Assembly (NCBI GenBank): GCA_903917425.1
Contig: CAIXAQ010000174.1
Location: forward strand, 1 to 12,126
From: an uncultured Bacteroidales bacterium
GTDB lineage: Bacteria > Bacteroidota > Bacteroidia > Bacteroidales > UBA4417
Length of the DNA stretch: 12,126 nucleotides
Direction of reading: 5' to 3'
Below, piece by piece: positions 1-7,560 of this stretch (position 1 is the stretch's first letter; each line of letters starts with the position of its first letter). The notes under the pieces are model-generated. The model ran no database searches. It had not been told where the DNA came from and was given only the letters and a program-made list of their open reading frames with translations. The position numbers were made by a program, and so were the translations under genes.

Positions 1-472
1 CACTGATAATTTTATCGTTTGATGCCAGCTGGCTTTGTACATATGCAGTAATATCCCATTCATAATACCCGGGAGTAGTCCCGATGGAAGTAGTTGCAAG
101 AATTGTTCCCTCAGCCGGGGCATTGTTCCAGGTGATTCCGGTCTCAGTCCACCCGTCAGCTACCTGGTGAATGTTCATGGATACGGATGTAGCTGAAGTG
201 GCACAAAGCCTTAGTATAGCGCTTGAAACAGTGGTAAGACCTGAACCAGTGAGATCAAATTTTATGTATGCCTTGCGAAAATTGGACGAAGTGCCTTTCT
301 TGACTACCATTTCAATTGAGGTTCCGTAATTTGTAGTTGCATTTACATCATGTATATAGGAATCGGCCGAAGGGATAATTACCTGGGCAAATGCGCCATG
401 GTTAAAAGGCAAAAAAGCCAGCCATATCAGAAGGCTTAAAGTTATAATTGGTCGGTGAGATTTATAATTCAT
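1..472 (-). CDS. Secreted DNRLRE/CBM96-like domain protein, 5' part only
   Basis: Partial gene: it starts at the ATG at 472 and runs off the left edge after 157 codons, so the C-terminal part and any catalytic domain are not visible. Residues 1-30 form a Sec signal peptide (MNYKSHRPIITLSLLIWLAF, ending in GAFAQ). The mature part starts with the hallmarks of a DNRLRE/CBM96-type beta-sandwich: ADSYIHD, NYGTS near residue 48, RKAYIKFDL near residues 66-74, WTETGITWNNAP, and WDITAYV near residues 140-146. In known proteins this domain is a non-catalytic carbohydrate-binding module, often attached to polysaccharide lyases or cell-surface proteins. The gene lies 40 nt downstream of the SurA-like gene and probably shares its transcript from the promoter at 1657-1712. 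What follows the domain, for instance a lyase or a T9SS sorting tail, cannot be told from this window. Confidence 0.85.
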   Translation of the reverse strand, partial: MNYKSHRPIITLSLLIWLAFLPFNHGAFAQVIIPSADSYIHDVNATTNYGTSIEMVVKKGTSSNFRKAYIKFDLTGSGLTTVSSAILRLCATSATSVSMNIHQVADGWTETGITWNNAPAEGTILATTSIGTTPGYYEWDITAYVQSQLASNDKIIS

Positions 473-512
473 CAAGTGTATTGGTTATCAAAAGGTTTTC
501 AAATAAATTGCA

Positions 513-1592
513 TCAGAATGTTATCATTTCGAAGTTTTTCTTTTTAAGGTCAACGTTGGTTTTTGCCAAAAGGGTGCTGATATACTCTTCATAAAGTTGG
601 TCAACATAAACCGACCTGATGGTTTTTTTGCTGTTCTCAAAATTTCGGTATCCTAAGGATTTCTTTTCAATTACCTGAAAAAAAAATGTGGTACCAGGAG
701 TTTCTGCTACCTTACTGCAATCTCCCGGGTTCAATTTCTTTGCTTTTTCCCTGATCAAAGCCAGCAGCGCATTGTCTTCTTCCTCTGAATGAATTGTATC
801 ATTAAAAGTGAGTTCAACTACTGAAAATGAAACAGTTTTATTGCCCCTGAACTTTTCAGCTTCCTTTAAGAAGCAGTCACTATTCTTTAAAATGCAATTC
901 CTTATTTCGTTCATTGAATTAATTGCACAGTACCTCACCGAATCCATTGCCCTGATGGACAAGCCATTTTTTACTTCCGCTTTAACCAATTTGATGTCTG
1001 TATAGTGCCCGTTCCTGTAATAAATATCTTTATCTCTCTCGTAAATTGCTTTCAACTGCGATTCATTTATCTTGAAAACATTTTGTTCCAGTTTGTTTTT
1101 TACCTGGTTTACCATATTAGTAAACAGATAGTTAAAATAAACATCCTCAGTGTATTGCACAGGGCCATAAATCACTTCGTTCCTGCTTTTGGCTTCGAGC
1201 CTTTTTATGTTTTCCTTTTCCAGTTTCAGCAAAAAGCCAGCATAACTGATATCAGTCATTATACCGAGTGTTTTTGCTGCTATCTGCTGAACTTTAATTT
1301 TAACCAGTGTATCCAGGGTTTTCTCTTTCAAAACTATCGAAGGACTTTTCCCGTCAATAGTCCTATGCCAAAAATCATTAGAATACTCTAAACCATAGGT
1401 TATCCTAAAATAACGGATAACCTGTGAACGGTTTTGGCTGGCCTGCTGCATAAATTCCCTGAAAATAACCGGTTCGCCTTCAATTGTTGCCATTACAGCA
1501 GTATCGGGCATGGTCGTTTGCGCATCAGCGTTACTAATCGCAAATGCAAATAGCAGGAACAGGATTTTTGTTTTGCAGTTTTGTAAAATCAT
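513..1592 (-). CDS. Periplasmic SurA/PpiC-like foldase-type protein
   Basis: 359 residues starting at ATG 1592. Residues 1-25 are a Sec signal peptide ending in NADAQ. Residues about 30-170 are mostly helical, and the opening (VMATIEGEPVIFREFMQ, then paired helices rich in K, E and Q) is typical of the SurA N-terminal chaperone domain. Residues about 175-310 sit where a parvulin rotamase domain would be, with an NPGD segment at 288-291 and a late FFFQVIEK strand at 303-310. I cannot recognise the usual parvulin active-site pattern, so peptidyl-prolyl isomerase activity is doubtful and a chaperone role is likelier. Similar proteins accompany secreted polysaccharide lyases in other bacteria. 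Here it precedes a DNRLRE-domain protein by 40 nt, so it may help fold that product or other exported proteins of the cluster. Family assignment is from sequence character, not an alignment. Confidence 0.6.
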   Translation of the reverse strand: MILQNCKTKILFLLFAFAISNADAQTTMPDTAVMATIEGEPVIFREFMQQASQNRSQVIRYFRITYGLEYSNDFWHRTIDGKSPSIVLKEKTLDTLVKIKVQQIAAKTLGIMTDISYAGFLLKLEKENIKRLEAKSRNEVIYGPVQYTEDVYFNYLFTNMVNQVKNKLEQNVFKINESQLKAIYERDKDIYYRNGHYTDIKLVKAEVKNGLSIRAMDSVRYCAINSMNEIRNCILKNSDCFLKEAEKFRGNKTVSFSVVELTFNDTIHSEEEDNALLALIREKAKKLNPGDCSKVAETPGTTFFFQVIEKKSLGYRNFENSKKTIRSVYVDQLYEEYISTLLAKTNVDLKKKNFEMITF

Positions 1593-1656
1593 AACAGGGC
1601 GGCAAGCGTTTTGGCTAGATCCTGATACTATCTTGAATATAGGAAACAGGAGTATA

Positions 1657-1712
1657 CAAAGTTACATTACATTCATTTGCCCGAGGTTACTTGATTGACC
1701 TTGAAGGTTTCT
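1657..1712 (-). promoter_or_regulatory. Promoter/operator module, copy C (AGAAACC-N14-AGTAACC-N20-TAACTTTG)
   Basis: On the minus strand AGAAACC (1706-1712) is followed 21 bp later by AGTAACC (1685-1691) and, after exactly 20 nt, by TAACTTTG (1657-1664), a perfect match to the Bacteroidota -7 consensus TAnnTTTG. Start of transcription would be near 1650, giving a leader of about 58 nt before the ATG at 1592. The proximal half-site lies where the -33 element should be, as expected for an activator that contacts RNA polymerase. The same 56-bp layout occurs at 9308-9363 and 11853-11908. The promoter call is sequence-based; the regulator is unknown. Confidence 0.7.
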
Positions 1713-1776
1713 GAAAAAGTCAGAATAAGAATTACTTCGAGTTTTCCAACTGGGTAATCCTTAAACGGGCATGCTT

Positions 1777-3111
1777 TTATTGTCCGGCGGATTTAATGGA
1801 ATCGCCGTCAATTGTAAGCTTTGATGTACTCTGGGCATAATTGTGGGCAGGAGCATTGCTTTTGAACTCCTTATCATTAAGAGGAGCATATAATTCGAGG
1901 CTCGATTGTAAAAGCTGGTCATAGTAAAGAGCCTTGACTTCATCCGGGTTAAGAACCGAGCGGTAAATGAGCAGGTCTTTATAAGCCGCTTCGGAAGGAG
2001 CCTTTGTCGGTAGTTTGCCTGCATTGCCGCCAAGCACAAATTCTTTTAAATCAATCTTTTCAGTTACTTTTCCGGCCAATTTACCATTCACATAAAACGA
2101 AGTAAGACCCGTTGCATATTGATGAGTTAATACAACGTACTGCCAGCCTTTATTTTCCGGAGTTGTATCGGAAGAAATTATTTCATTATAAGTGGGCCGA
2201 TAAATTATTTTTCCATCAGCTATTTCGATGCCCGAATTCTTTTCGCCGATAATTGCAGCAATGGTTCCGTTGCTTTTTGATTTAACCATAAAACTTACCG
2301 AAAAACAATGTACCGTATCATCAGGTGTGTAAGTAAACGGGCTTGATGCAGCCGGCTGTTTGATAAAAGCATAATTATTGCTCCTTAACTTGTATGGAAC
2401 TGGTTTTCCTGCCTTGATGGCATCAAAAAGGCCGGGTACAAAGGCATAAAATATTTCCTGGTGCCCCTTGTAATCGGGATGCGATTTATCGTGCCAATAC
2501 CCGTCGAGCCAGTTTCCTTTGCCATTATCAATGTTTCCCAAAACATTAACACTGGGAACGTCCCAGGTATTGATGATAAGGTTCATTTTCTTAACGGCTT
2601 CGTACTGTTCAGGTTGAAAATCGTTGCGGGTATAACAATTGACCACAACCGGGTACATATTATTTTCGCGGCAAAGCTGTATCAACCGTAGCAGACCATT
2701 ACGGTATTTTTCGAAATTCCGGTTCCTTGTAAGTTCGTCAGATGATACAATGCCTTCGTTGCCCAGCGAGAGCCCGAGAATGACGATATTGGGTTTTTCG
2801 GGTAACAACTGCGAATCGAAGCGAGGCATAATTTTAGTTGTGTTATCACCTCCTTTCGATACGTTGACTACCTGCCAGCCAAGTGATTCAAGTTTTTTTT
2901 TCAAAAGTCCGGCATACCCTCCGGCACCTGTAGTGTCGCCGGAACCATTGGCAACCGAAGATCCGAAAACAGCGATTTTGCCTTTTTGCGCCCAGGTATC
3001 TTTAAACGAAAAGGCAAAAACAAGTACCAGGACAAGAATTAAATATCTGAAAAAGAATTGTTTAATTCTATTTCCGGCTTCAGCAATAAAAAAAATCAAA
3101 CCTGGATTCAC
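1777..3111 (-). CDS. Secreted SGNH hydrolase with C-terminal LamG-like domain
   Basis: 444 residues. The start is a GTG at 3111; an in-frame TAA lies four codons upstream and no ATG precedes the mature protein. The signal peptide is unusual: about 18 residues come before a basic hydrophobic stretch (RYLILVLVLVFAFSF) ending at TWAQ, residue 42, so a rarer internal start is possible. Residues 45-235 are an SGNH/GDSL hydrolase: FGSSVANG (block I, nucleophile Ser52 with the GDS aspartate replaced by Ser51), Gly88 in SKGGDN (block II), Asn118 in SLGNEG (block III) and Asp208/His211 in HDKSHPD (block V). Residues about 245-400 form a concanavalin/LamG-like sandwich (GWQYVVLTH, SFYVNGKLAG, AYKDLLIYRSVLNPDEV). 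The family removes acyl groups from glycans. It probably deacylates a polysaccharide or oligosaccharide after export, the lectin-like domain aiding binding. It is the last gene of the tight run starting with GH2, 23 nt after pdxB. Confidence 0.85.
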   Translation of the reverse strand: MNPGLIFFIAEAGNRIKQFFFRYLILVLVLVFAFSFKDTWAQKGKIAVFGSSVANGSGDTTGAGGYAGLLKKKLESLGWQVVNVSKGGDNTTKIMPRFDSQLLPEKPNIVILGLSLGNEGIVSSDELTRNRNFEKYRNGLLRLIQLCRENNMYPVVVNCYTRNDFQPEQYEAVKKMNLIINTWDVPSVNVLGNIDNGKGNWLDGYWHDKSHPDYKGHQEIFYAFVPGLFDAIKAGKPVPYKLRSNNYAFIKQPAASSPFTYTPDDTVHCFSVSFMVKSKSNGTIAAIIGEKNSGIEIADGKIIYRPTYNEIISSDTTPENKGWQYVVLTHQYATGLTSFYVNGKLAGKVTEKIDLKEFVLGGNAGKLPTKAPSEAAYKDLLIYRSVLNPDEVKALYYDQLLQSSLELYAPLNDKEFKSNAPAHNYAQSTSKLTIDGDSIKSAGQ

Positions 3112-3134
3112 TGTATATCTGTATTAAATAGTTA

Positions 3135-4271
3135 CTACTCTGCAAGCTTAAATCCCAGTTTTTTAAGTATATCAATGGTTCCCTGATCTGCTTTGGACAG
3201 TTTTACCGTGTATGCCTGGAATTCGCGGCGAACAGGATACTGCCCCCGTTGCTGCTCAAAAGTTTCGGGATGATCCTGGATCAGGATGTGATCGGACATA
3301 ATGGGATAGGTATGCAAAACACATTGCTCAATCACCTGTGATGACGATAGCCCTGCATTATCTATTTTAATTTCCGGAAAAAGTGGTTCAGGCAGGTTTA
3401 GAGGAAAAAATTCCGTGAGCGGTAAGCCGAAATGCGCTGCCAGCAGCCTGACAACCTGTGATGTGCCGTTTGCTTTTCCATCGGTTGAATACCCTGCAAT
3501 GTGAGGTGTAGAAATAAACGTCTTTCTTAACAATTCCAGGTCGATTGAGGGCTCATTTTCCCAAACATCGAGAACAGTTCCCGCCAGCCGGCCTGAATTA
3601 AGTGCTGATCTGAGGGCGCCGGTTTCAACCACTTCACCACGCGAAGTATTGAAAAGCCAGGCACCGGCTTTCATTTTACTGAACAGTTCTTTATTAACAA
3701 GATGAAATGTTTTGTCAATACCTGTTTTATTCAGAGGAACATGTAAAGTGATAAAATCGCAGGTTTGAAGGATTTCGTCAAGAGTAACAAATCCTTGTTC
3801 TCCTTCCTTCCGGGCCCTGGGCGGGTCGTTGATCTTAACCTTCATGCCGAGCAATTCAGCAATCTTCTTAACCTTTGAGCCCACATTCCCTACCCCGACA
3901 ATTCCTATTGTTTTATCTTCAAGCCGGATATGCTGCTCACGGGAAAGTTCCATAAGAACAGCAGTTATATATTGCTGTACCGACGAAGAATTGCAACCCG
4001 GCGCATTGAACCAGGCAATTTTATGTTGGTTGCAGTATTCCGTGTCGATATGATCGAACCCAATAGTGGCAGTTGCAATAAACTGAACGGATGTCCCTTC
4101 GAGCAAAGATTTATCGCATCTTGTCCTCGTGCGGATCAGCAGTGCATCACCATTCATTACTGATTGCCTGTCAATTTTATTGCCCGGCAAATAAATAACT
4201 TCCGCATAAGGTTCAAGTACACCCCGCAGAAATGGGATTTTTTCATCAGCAATTACAGTAATCTTCTTCAA
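3135..4271 (-). CDS. pdxB: 4-phosphoerythronate dehydrogenase (vitamin B6 synthesis)
   Basis: 378 residues, cytoplasmic, the usual length of PdxB. It oxidises 4-phospho-D-erythronate to 2-oxo-3-hydroxy-4-phosphobutanoate in the DXP-dependent pyridoxal phosphate pathway. Visible are ATATIGFDHID (65-75) and APGCNSSSVQQY (90-101) of the substrate domain, the NAD Rossmann motif GVGNVG (126-131), and the catalytic set Arg211 (NTSRGEVV), Glu240 (WENEP) and His257 (TPHIAGYS). The C-terminal PdxB-specific dimerisation region (about 290-378) has the YPVRREF segment equivalent to ERREW of E. coli PdxB; its presence argues against a generic hydroxyacid dehydrogenase. The start is TTG at 4271: an in-frame TGA, the esterase's own stop, lies one codon upstream, the next Met is residue 39, and MKKITVIADEKIPF matches the PdxB N terminus. 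With only 3 nt between the genes, translation is probably coupled to the esterase. Its place among exported glycan enzymes is unexplained. Confidence 0.95.
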   Translation of the reverse strand: MKKITVIADEKIPFLRGVLEPYAEVIYLPGNKIDRQSVMNGDALLIRTRTRCDKSLLEGTSVQFIATATIGFDHIDTEYCNQHKIAWFNAPGCNSSSVQQYITAVLMELSREQHIRLEDKTIGIVGVGNVGSKVKKIAELLGMKVKINDPPRARKEGEQGFVTLDEILQTCDFITLHVPLNKTGIDKTFHLVNKELFSKMKAGAWLFNTSRGEVVETGALRSALNSGRLAGTVLDVWENEPSIDLELLRKTFISTPHIAGYSTDGKANGTSQVVRLLAAHFGLPLTEFFPLNLPEPLFPEIKIDNAGLSSSQVIEQCVLHTYPIMSDHILIQDHPETFEQQRGQYPVRREFQAYTVKLSKADQGTIDILKKLGFKLAE

Positions 4272-4274
4272 AGT

Positions 4275-5078
4275 TCAGTTTTTAAATCGTTTTTGAAGGT
4301 TGATCATTTCGGTTGCAAAGCGTTCACCTAATATCCTCTGGCTTTTTGAATCGAAATGCGTTGAATCAAATGTAGTCAATCCTTTGATTGAAACCACCGA
4401 AAAATGCGAAATTTTACCGGGCAGAGCAACTAACATCCGGTTAAAAGCCATGCGTCCCGGTTTGTCTTCCGACAATTCGCCGGCAACGAATGGAATATCT
4501 TTTACTCCAAGATCTTTGCGCAAGGCCGACACAAGGCTTTCCAGTTTTCCAGGATAAAGATTGTATTCTTTTATATCCGATTCCCCCTGGTGCCACAGGA
4601 TTCCTTTAAGGGTACCAGATTTCATGGCAATACGCGAACGACTGACAGCTTCCTGATAGTATTTTGTTCCAGGCAACCACTCATTAATCGAAGTACCCCC
4701 GCGAGCATTGACAACTAAGCCGATTTCACTTTCAGGATCGGCCACTGCCATTACTTTTGCAAATGTATAACCCGGCCCTAGTGCCTGCACATTGAGTTCC
4801 TTACGAATGGTAGAGTATTTATTTAACGGGTTAGCAGCCTTTTCCCAATATTCGGGAGGTATTCCCGTGAAAAGGAGCACTCTTTCAAGCGTATCTTTGT
4901 CCTGTGATTCGAGCGGTGCCCTGCCTGCCATGTTCGATTGCCCTATCAGGAGATAAATCTGCAGGTTTTCAGGAGCAGTTTTTGTGGAAGACCGCCAATA
5001 CGATTCGATCCCTGTAAAACCACTCCCAAAGATAAAACAGGCCAGTAACCAACTTGCAACAAGTATGACTTTATTCAT
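4275..5078 (-). CDS. SASA/CE6-type carbohydrate acetylesterase, exported
   Basis: 267 residues from ATG 5078. The N terminus has a hydrophobic export segment (residues 3-23); C14 in WLLAC resembles a lipobox but sits very early, so lipoprotein processing is uncertain. The catalytic body shows the SASA/CE6 SGNH-type blocks: IGQSNMAGR with nucleophile Ser48, NARGGTSINEW (124-134), GILWHQGESD (159-168) and FDSTHFD with Asp238/His241. Family members remove O-acetyl groups from sialic acids, xylan or other glycans. The linked GH2 makes deacetylation of a uronic-acid-bearing oligosaccharide the best guess; the true substrate is unknown. The start codon lies inside the end of the GH2 gene (ATGAATAA, where TAA is the GH2 stop), a classic translational-coupling overlap, and pdxB begins 3 nt after its stop. 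Confidence 0.88.
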   Translation of the reverse strand: MNKVILVASWLLACFIFGSGFTGIESYWRSSTKTAPENLQIYLLIGQSNMAGRAPLESQDKDTLERVLLFTGIPPEYWEKAANPLNKYSTIRKELNVQALGPGYTFAKVMAVADPESEIGLVVNARGGTSINEWLPGTKYYQEAVSRSRIAMKSGTLKGILWHQGESDIKEYNLYPGKLESLVSALRKDLGVKDIPFVAGELSEDKPGRMAFNRMLVALPGKISHFSVVSIKGLTTFDSTHFDSKSQRILGERFATEMINLQKRFKN

Positions 5079-6912
5079 ATTTGAGGCTGATCTGTTCGTA
5101 GAATTTTTTAAGCGTATAAAAAGCCAGCTTTTTATTGCCTGTTTCCGAAATCAATCCCTTTCGGTTCCAGCCATCCTGAATGCCGGGCAAAACGCGCCTT
5201 GGTGAACGAAAATCGACAAGTATCCAGGGAGTGGTTCCCCGGAGTTGCGGTATTTTACTTATCATTTTCAGGTTTTGCTCATAGAAATACTGCTGGTATT
5301 CTTCGCTCCACCTGGTAAGGCTGTCACCATGCATTCCCCCAAGCGCATCAGCCCCGAGTTCAGAAATGATTACCGGTTTATTGATATCTATTTTCCAGGT
5401 GATTTTCGAGCATTTATCAGGCAAACCGTCGTACCAGCCGATATATTGGTTAAAGCTCACAATATCAACAAATTCGGCAAAGGGATCGGTGATAACCCTG
5501 ACCATTTCATTCTCTTTGGTGGCGTGTTGTTCCAAAGCGGCACTTATCAAACGGGTGTTGTCGAAGTGGCGGGCTGTGTCAGCCAGCCGCCTCAGGAAAC
5601 TCATCCGTTCGTCGCTCACCGGCGTTTCGTTTGCCATCGACCAGATAATAACCGCAGCCCTGTTTTTATCCCTTGAGATAACTTCTTTAAGTTGGCTACT
5701 CGCAGTTGCAAAAGTTTCAGGGTTTTTCCACTGTATGGTCCAATATACCGGGTTTTCTTCCCATACAAGGATACCCATCTCGTCAGCCAGGCGGATTATA
5801 TTTTCGTTATGTGGATAATGGGCAAGTCGTACAAAATTGCATCCCAATTCTTTTGCCCAGTTTAACAGCATCAGGGCATCTTCGCGCGAACTGGCCCGAC
5901 CGCCCCTGATTGCATTTTCCTCATGAATACTCACTCCTTTCAGGAATAAGGGTTTTCCGTTGAGAAGAATATCAGTTCCACTGGTTTCGATCGTACGAAA
6001 TCCGATCCTGTCGGTTGTTTTATCTTCGGTCGTGCTTAGATTTATGTCGTAAAGAAACGGGTCATTTGTCGACCAACGCTTTATACCGCTCACCTTGAAA
6101 TCAATTAAAGCATACCCATTTGCATCTGTTACAATATTCTGTTTTACTTTCAATGCAGGGATAGAAATTTCCACTGAAATACCTGCCTTATTGTTCCCAT
6201 CGAGCTGAACATACCCTCCAAGATTGTCCGACGAGGATTTCTTCAGTTGAATAAAATAGTCCCTGATAAAAGTTGCCGGCGTTTCGATCAGTTGTACATC
6301 GCGGGTTATGCCACCGTAATTCCACCAATCGGTATTAAGTGTCGGTACTTCATCGGCTTTACGTTTGTTATCTACCTTCAGGATCAGGAAGTTGTCTTTT
6401 TCTTTAACCAAATCAGTAATTTCGAAATTAAAGGGCGTAAAGCCCCCTTTGTGAAATCCAAGTTTTTTCCCGTTGAGATAAATATCGGAACGGTAGTTAG
6501 CTGCACCAATGTAAACAAAAAGCCTTTTACCGTCGCCGGCTTTCCTGTAATCGAATGATTTTTTATACCAGACTGAACCTTCGTAATAAAACAGGTTTTC
6601 CTTTTGTGAGTTCCAGTCGCGTGGAACAAGCAGCGTTGGCGATTTATCGAAATCGTATTCAATACGCTCGGACTTATCCTTCGGTTTTGTATTAGTATAA
6701 TAAGCTCTGTCCGTCTGTTTGGGATTTTCATCATACGGCACTGAGCGATAATCGTAATACCCCATTTCGTAAGGATCAACAATGTAATTCCATTTGCCGT
6801 TCAGGGTTTGTATACAGCGGCTTGAAGCATTCTGGATAAGACTTTGCTGGCTTCGAGCGCCGAGAAAGGATCCGAAGGCAAGAAAAAACAGGAGTGAGCG
6901 TAGTTTAAACAT
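5071..6912 (-). CDS. Secreted glycoside hydrolase family 2, beta-glucuronidase-like
   Basis: 613 residues from ATG 6912, with a signal peptide ending at about residue 22 (LGARSQ). GH2 order is clear: N-terminal sugar-binding jelly roll (about 35-212, with LLVPRDWNSQ, EGSVWYKKSF, FVYIGAANYRSDIYLNGK and WWNYGGITRDV), an immunoglobulin-like domain (about 215-308, ending IGFRTIET), then the TIM barrel starting at LLNGKPLFLKGVSIHEE. The acid/base is Glu429 in SMANE and the nucleophile Glu518 in IISELGAD. NRK at 583-585 in GWNRKGL matches the N-x-K signature that binds the uronate carboxylate in beta-glucuronidases, which favours a uronic-acid substrate over galactose or mannose. Length is close to E. 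coli beta-glucuronidase. It overlaps the acetylesterase by 8 nt and follows the membrane protein by 58 nt. It most likely releases terminal beta-uronosyl residues in the periplasm. Confidence 0.9.
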   Translation of the reverse strand: MFKLRSLLFFLAFGSFLGARSQQSLIQNASSRCIQTLNGKWNYIVDPYEMGYYDYRSVPYDENPKQTDRAYYTNTKPKDKSERIEYDFDKSPTLLVPRDWNSQKENLFYYEGSVWYKKSFDYRKAGDGKRLFVYIGAANYRSDIYLNGKKLGFHKGGFTPFNFEITDLVKEKDNFLILKVDNKRKADEVPTLNTDWWNYGGITRDVQLIETPATFIRDYFIQLKKSSSDNLGGYVQLDGNNKAGISVEISIPALKVKQNIVTDANGYALIDFKVSGIKRWSTNDPFLYDINLSTTEDKTTDRIGFRTIETSGTDILLNGKPLFLKGVSIHEENAIRGGRASSREDALMLLNWAKELGCNFVRLAHYPHNENIIRLADEMGILVWEENPVYWTIQWKNPETFATASSQLKEVISRDKNRAAVIIWSMANETPVSDERMSFLRRLADTARHFDNTRLISAALEQHATKENEMVRVITDPFAEFVDIVSFNQYIGWYDGLPDKCSKITWKIDINKPVIISELGADALGGMHGDSLTRWSEEYQQYFYEQNLKMISKIPQLRGTTPWILVDFRSPRRVLPGIQDGWNRKGLISETGNKKLAFYTLKKFYEQISLKYE

Positions 6913-6970
6913 ATTTCAGAATCATTTAATTCGGATAGGAATAGATCAAATGAATGTATTTTAAAACCTG

Positions 6971-7495
6971 TCAAGAAATTTCTTTTCGATTTCCTGAAAT
7001 TATCCGGAAAAAAGAAAATAAAGCAGTGATTAACAGGCAGGTATACAATTGAGTGAGCAAAGGAGTTGTAACCAGATCTCCTTCTAAAACTCCCATACCA
7101 ATGAGGGCAGCTTTAAACGAATAATAGGCTATTTTGCTCACAAAGATACTGGTTAAAAGGCTTATAGCCGGATGAATCCTCGTGCGGTTGAGTAGAGAAA
7201 TGAGTATAAATACATTCACTGTCAGCTCAAATGAAACCAGGCAAGCTTTTAAAATTAGCGGATGACCGGTTACCAGGAAAGAAAACAATGGTATTGTGAC
7301 AGCCAGAAAATATGCCTGCGCATTCTGCCTGGTTAGCAAGAAGCCTGCCAGCATAAAAATCCTCATCGGGTCGAATAAATATACCGGGAAAGATGCCATG
7401 TGAGCCAAAGCAGGTATGAAATAAATGCAACCAAGAACTATGATATCAATGACAATATTCCGGGTTGAGAAAATTCTTGACAGGGCTGGTAACAT
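6971..7495 (-). CDS. Six-helix membrane protein, ECF transporter S-component-like
   Basis: 174 residues from ATG 7495, no signal peptide, about six hydrophobic segments (roughly 13-30, 42-56, 60-76, 84-102, 108-130 and 145-166) and a basic tail. The middle section, a Pro-containing helix TIPLFSFLVTGHP (67-79) followed by KACLVSFELTVNVFIL (83-98) and a helix with KIAYYSFKAA, resembles the S component of energy-coupling-factor vitamin transporters, where an SPLLSFLxTGxPP turn is followed by an ELxxYGL helix. S components bind a vitamin or trace nutrient and use a shared ATPase module coded elsewhere; none is visible here. The ligand cannot be read from the sequence. It precedes the GH2-esterase-pdxB run by 58 nt and so may be the first gene of that unit. 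It is recognised by pattern only and remains a hypothetical membrane protein until aligned. Confidence 0.6.
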   Translation of the reverse strand: MLPALSRIFSTRNIVIDIIVLGCIYFIPALAHMASFPVYLFDPMRIFMLAGFLLTRQNAQAYFLAVTIPLFSFLVTGHPLILKACLVSFELTVNVFILISLLNRTRIHPAISLLTSIFVSKIAYYSFKAALIGMGVLEGDLVTTPLLTQLYTCLLITALFSFFRIISGNRKEIS

Positions 7496-7560
7496 AAAAT
7501 TAAACCTGAATTTTACAGTGAATATTTTTCACCGGATGGCTGAATCAATTTTAAACTGAA

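Noticed and set aside
1714..1776. Terminator after the SGNH hydrolase gene
   Set aside because: No stable GC-rich hairpin followed by a T-run was visible between the stop at 1777 and module C.
3135..4271. Reading the dehydrogenase as a catabolic sugar-acid or hydroxypyruvate reductase of the glycan pathway
   Set aside because: The PdxB-specific C-terminal dimerisation region and the YPVRREF segment are present, and the length fits PdxB.
5245..5818. Two long open frames on the plus strand (143 and 150 codons)
   Set aside because: Both are antisense to the GH2 catalytic barrel, overlap each other, and have no recognisable domain.
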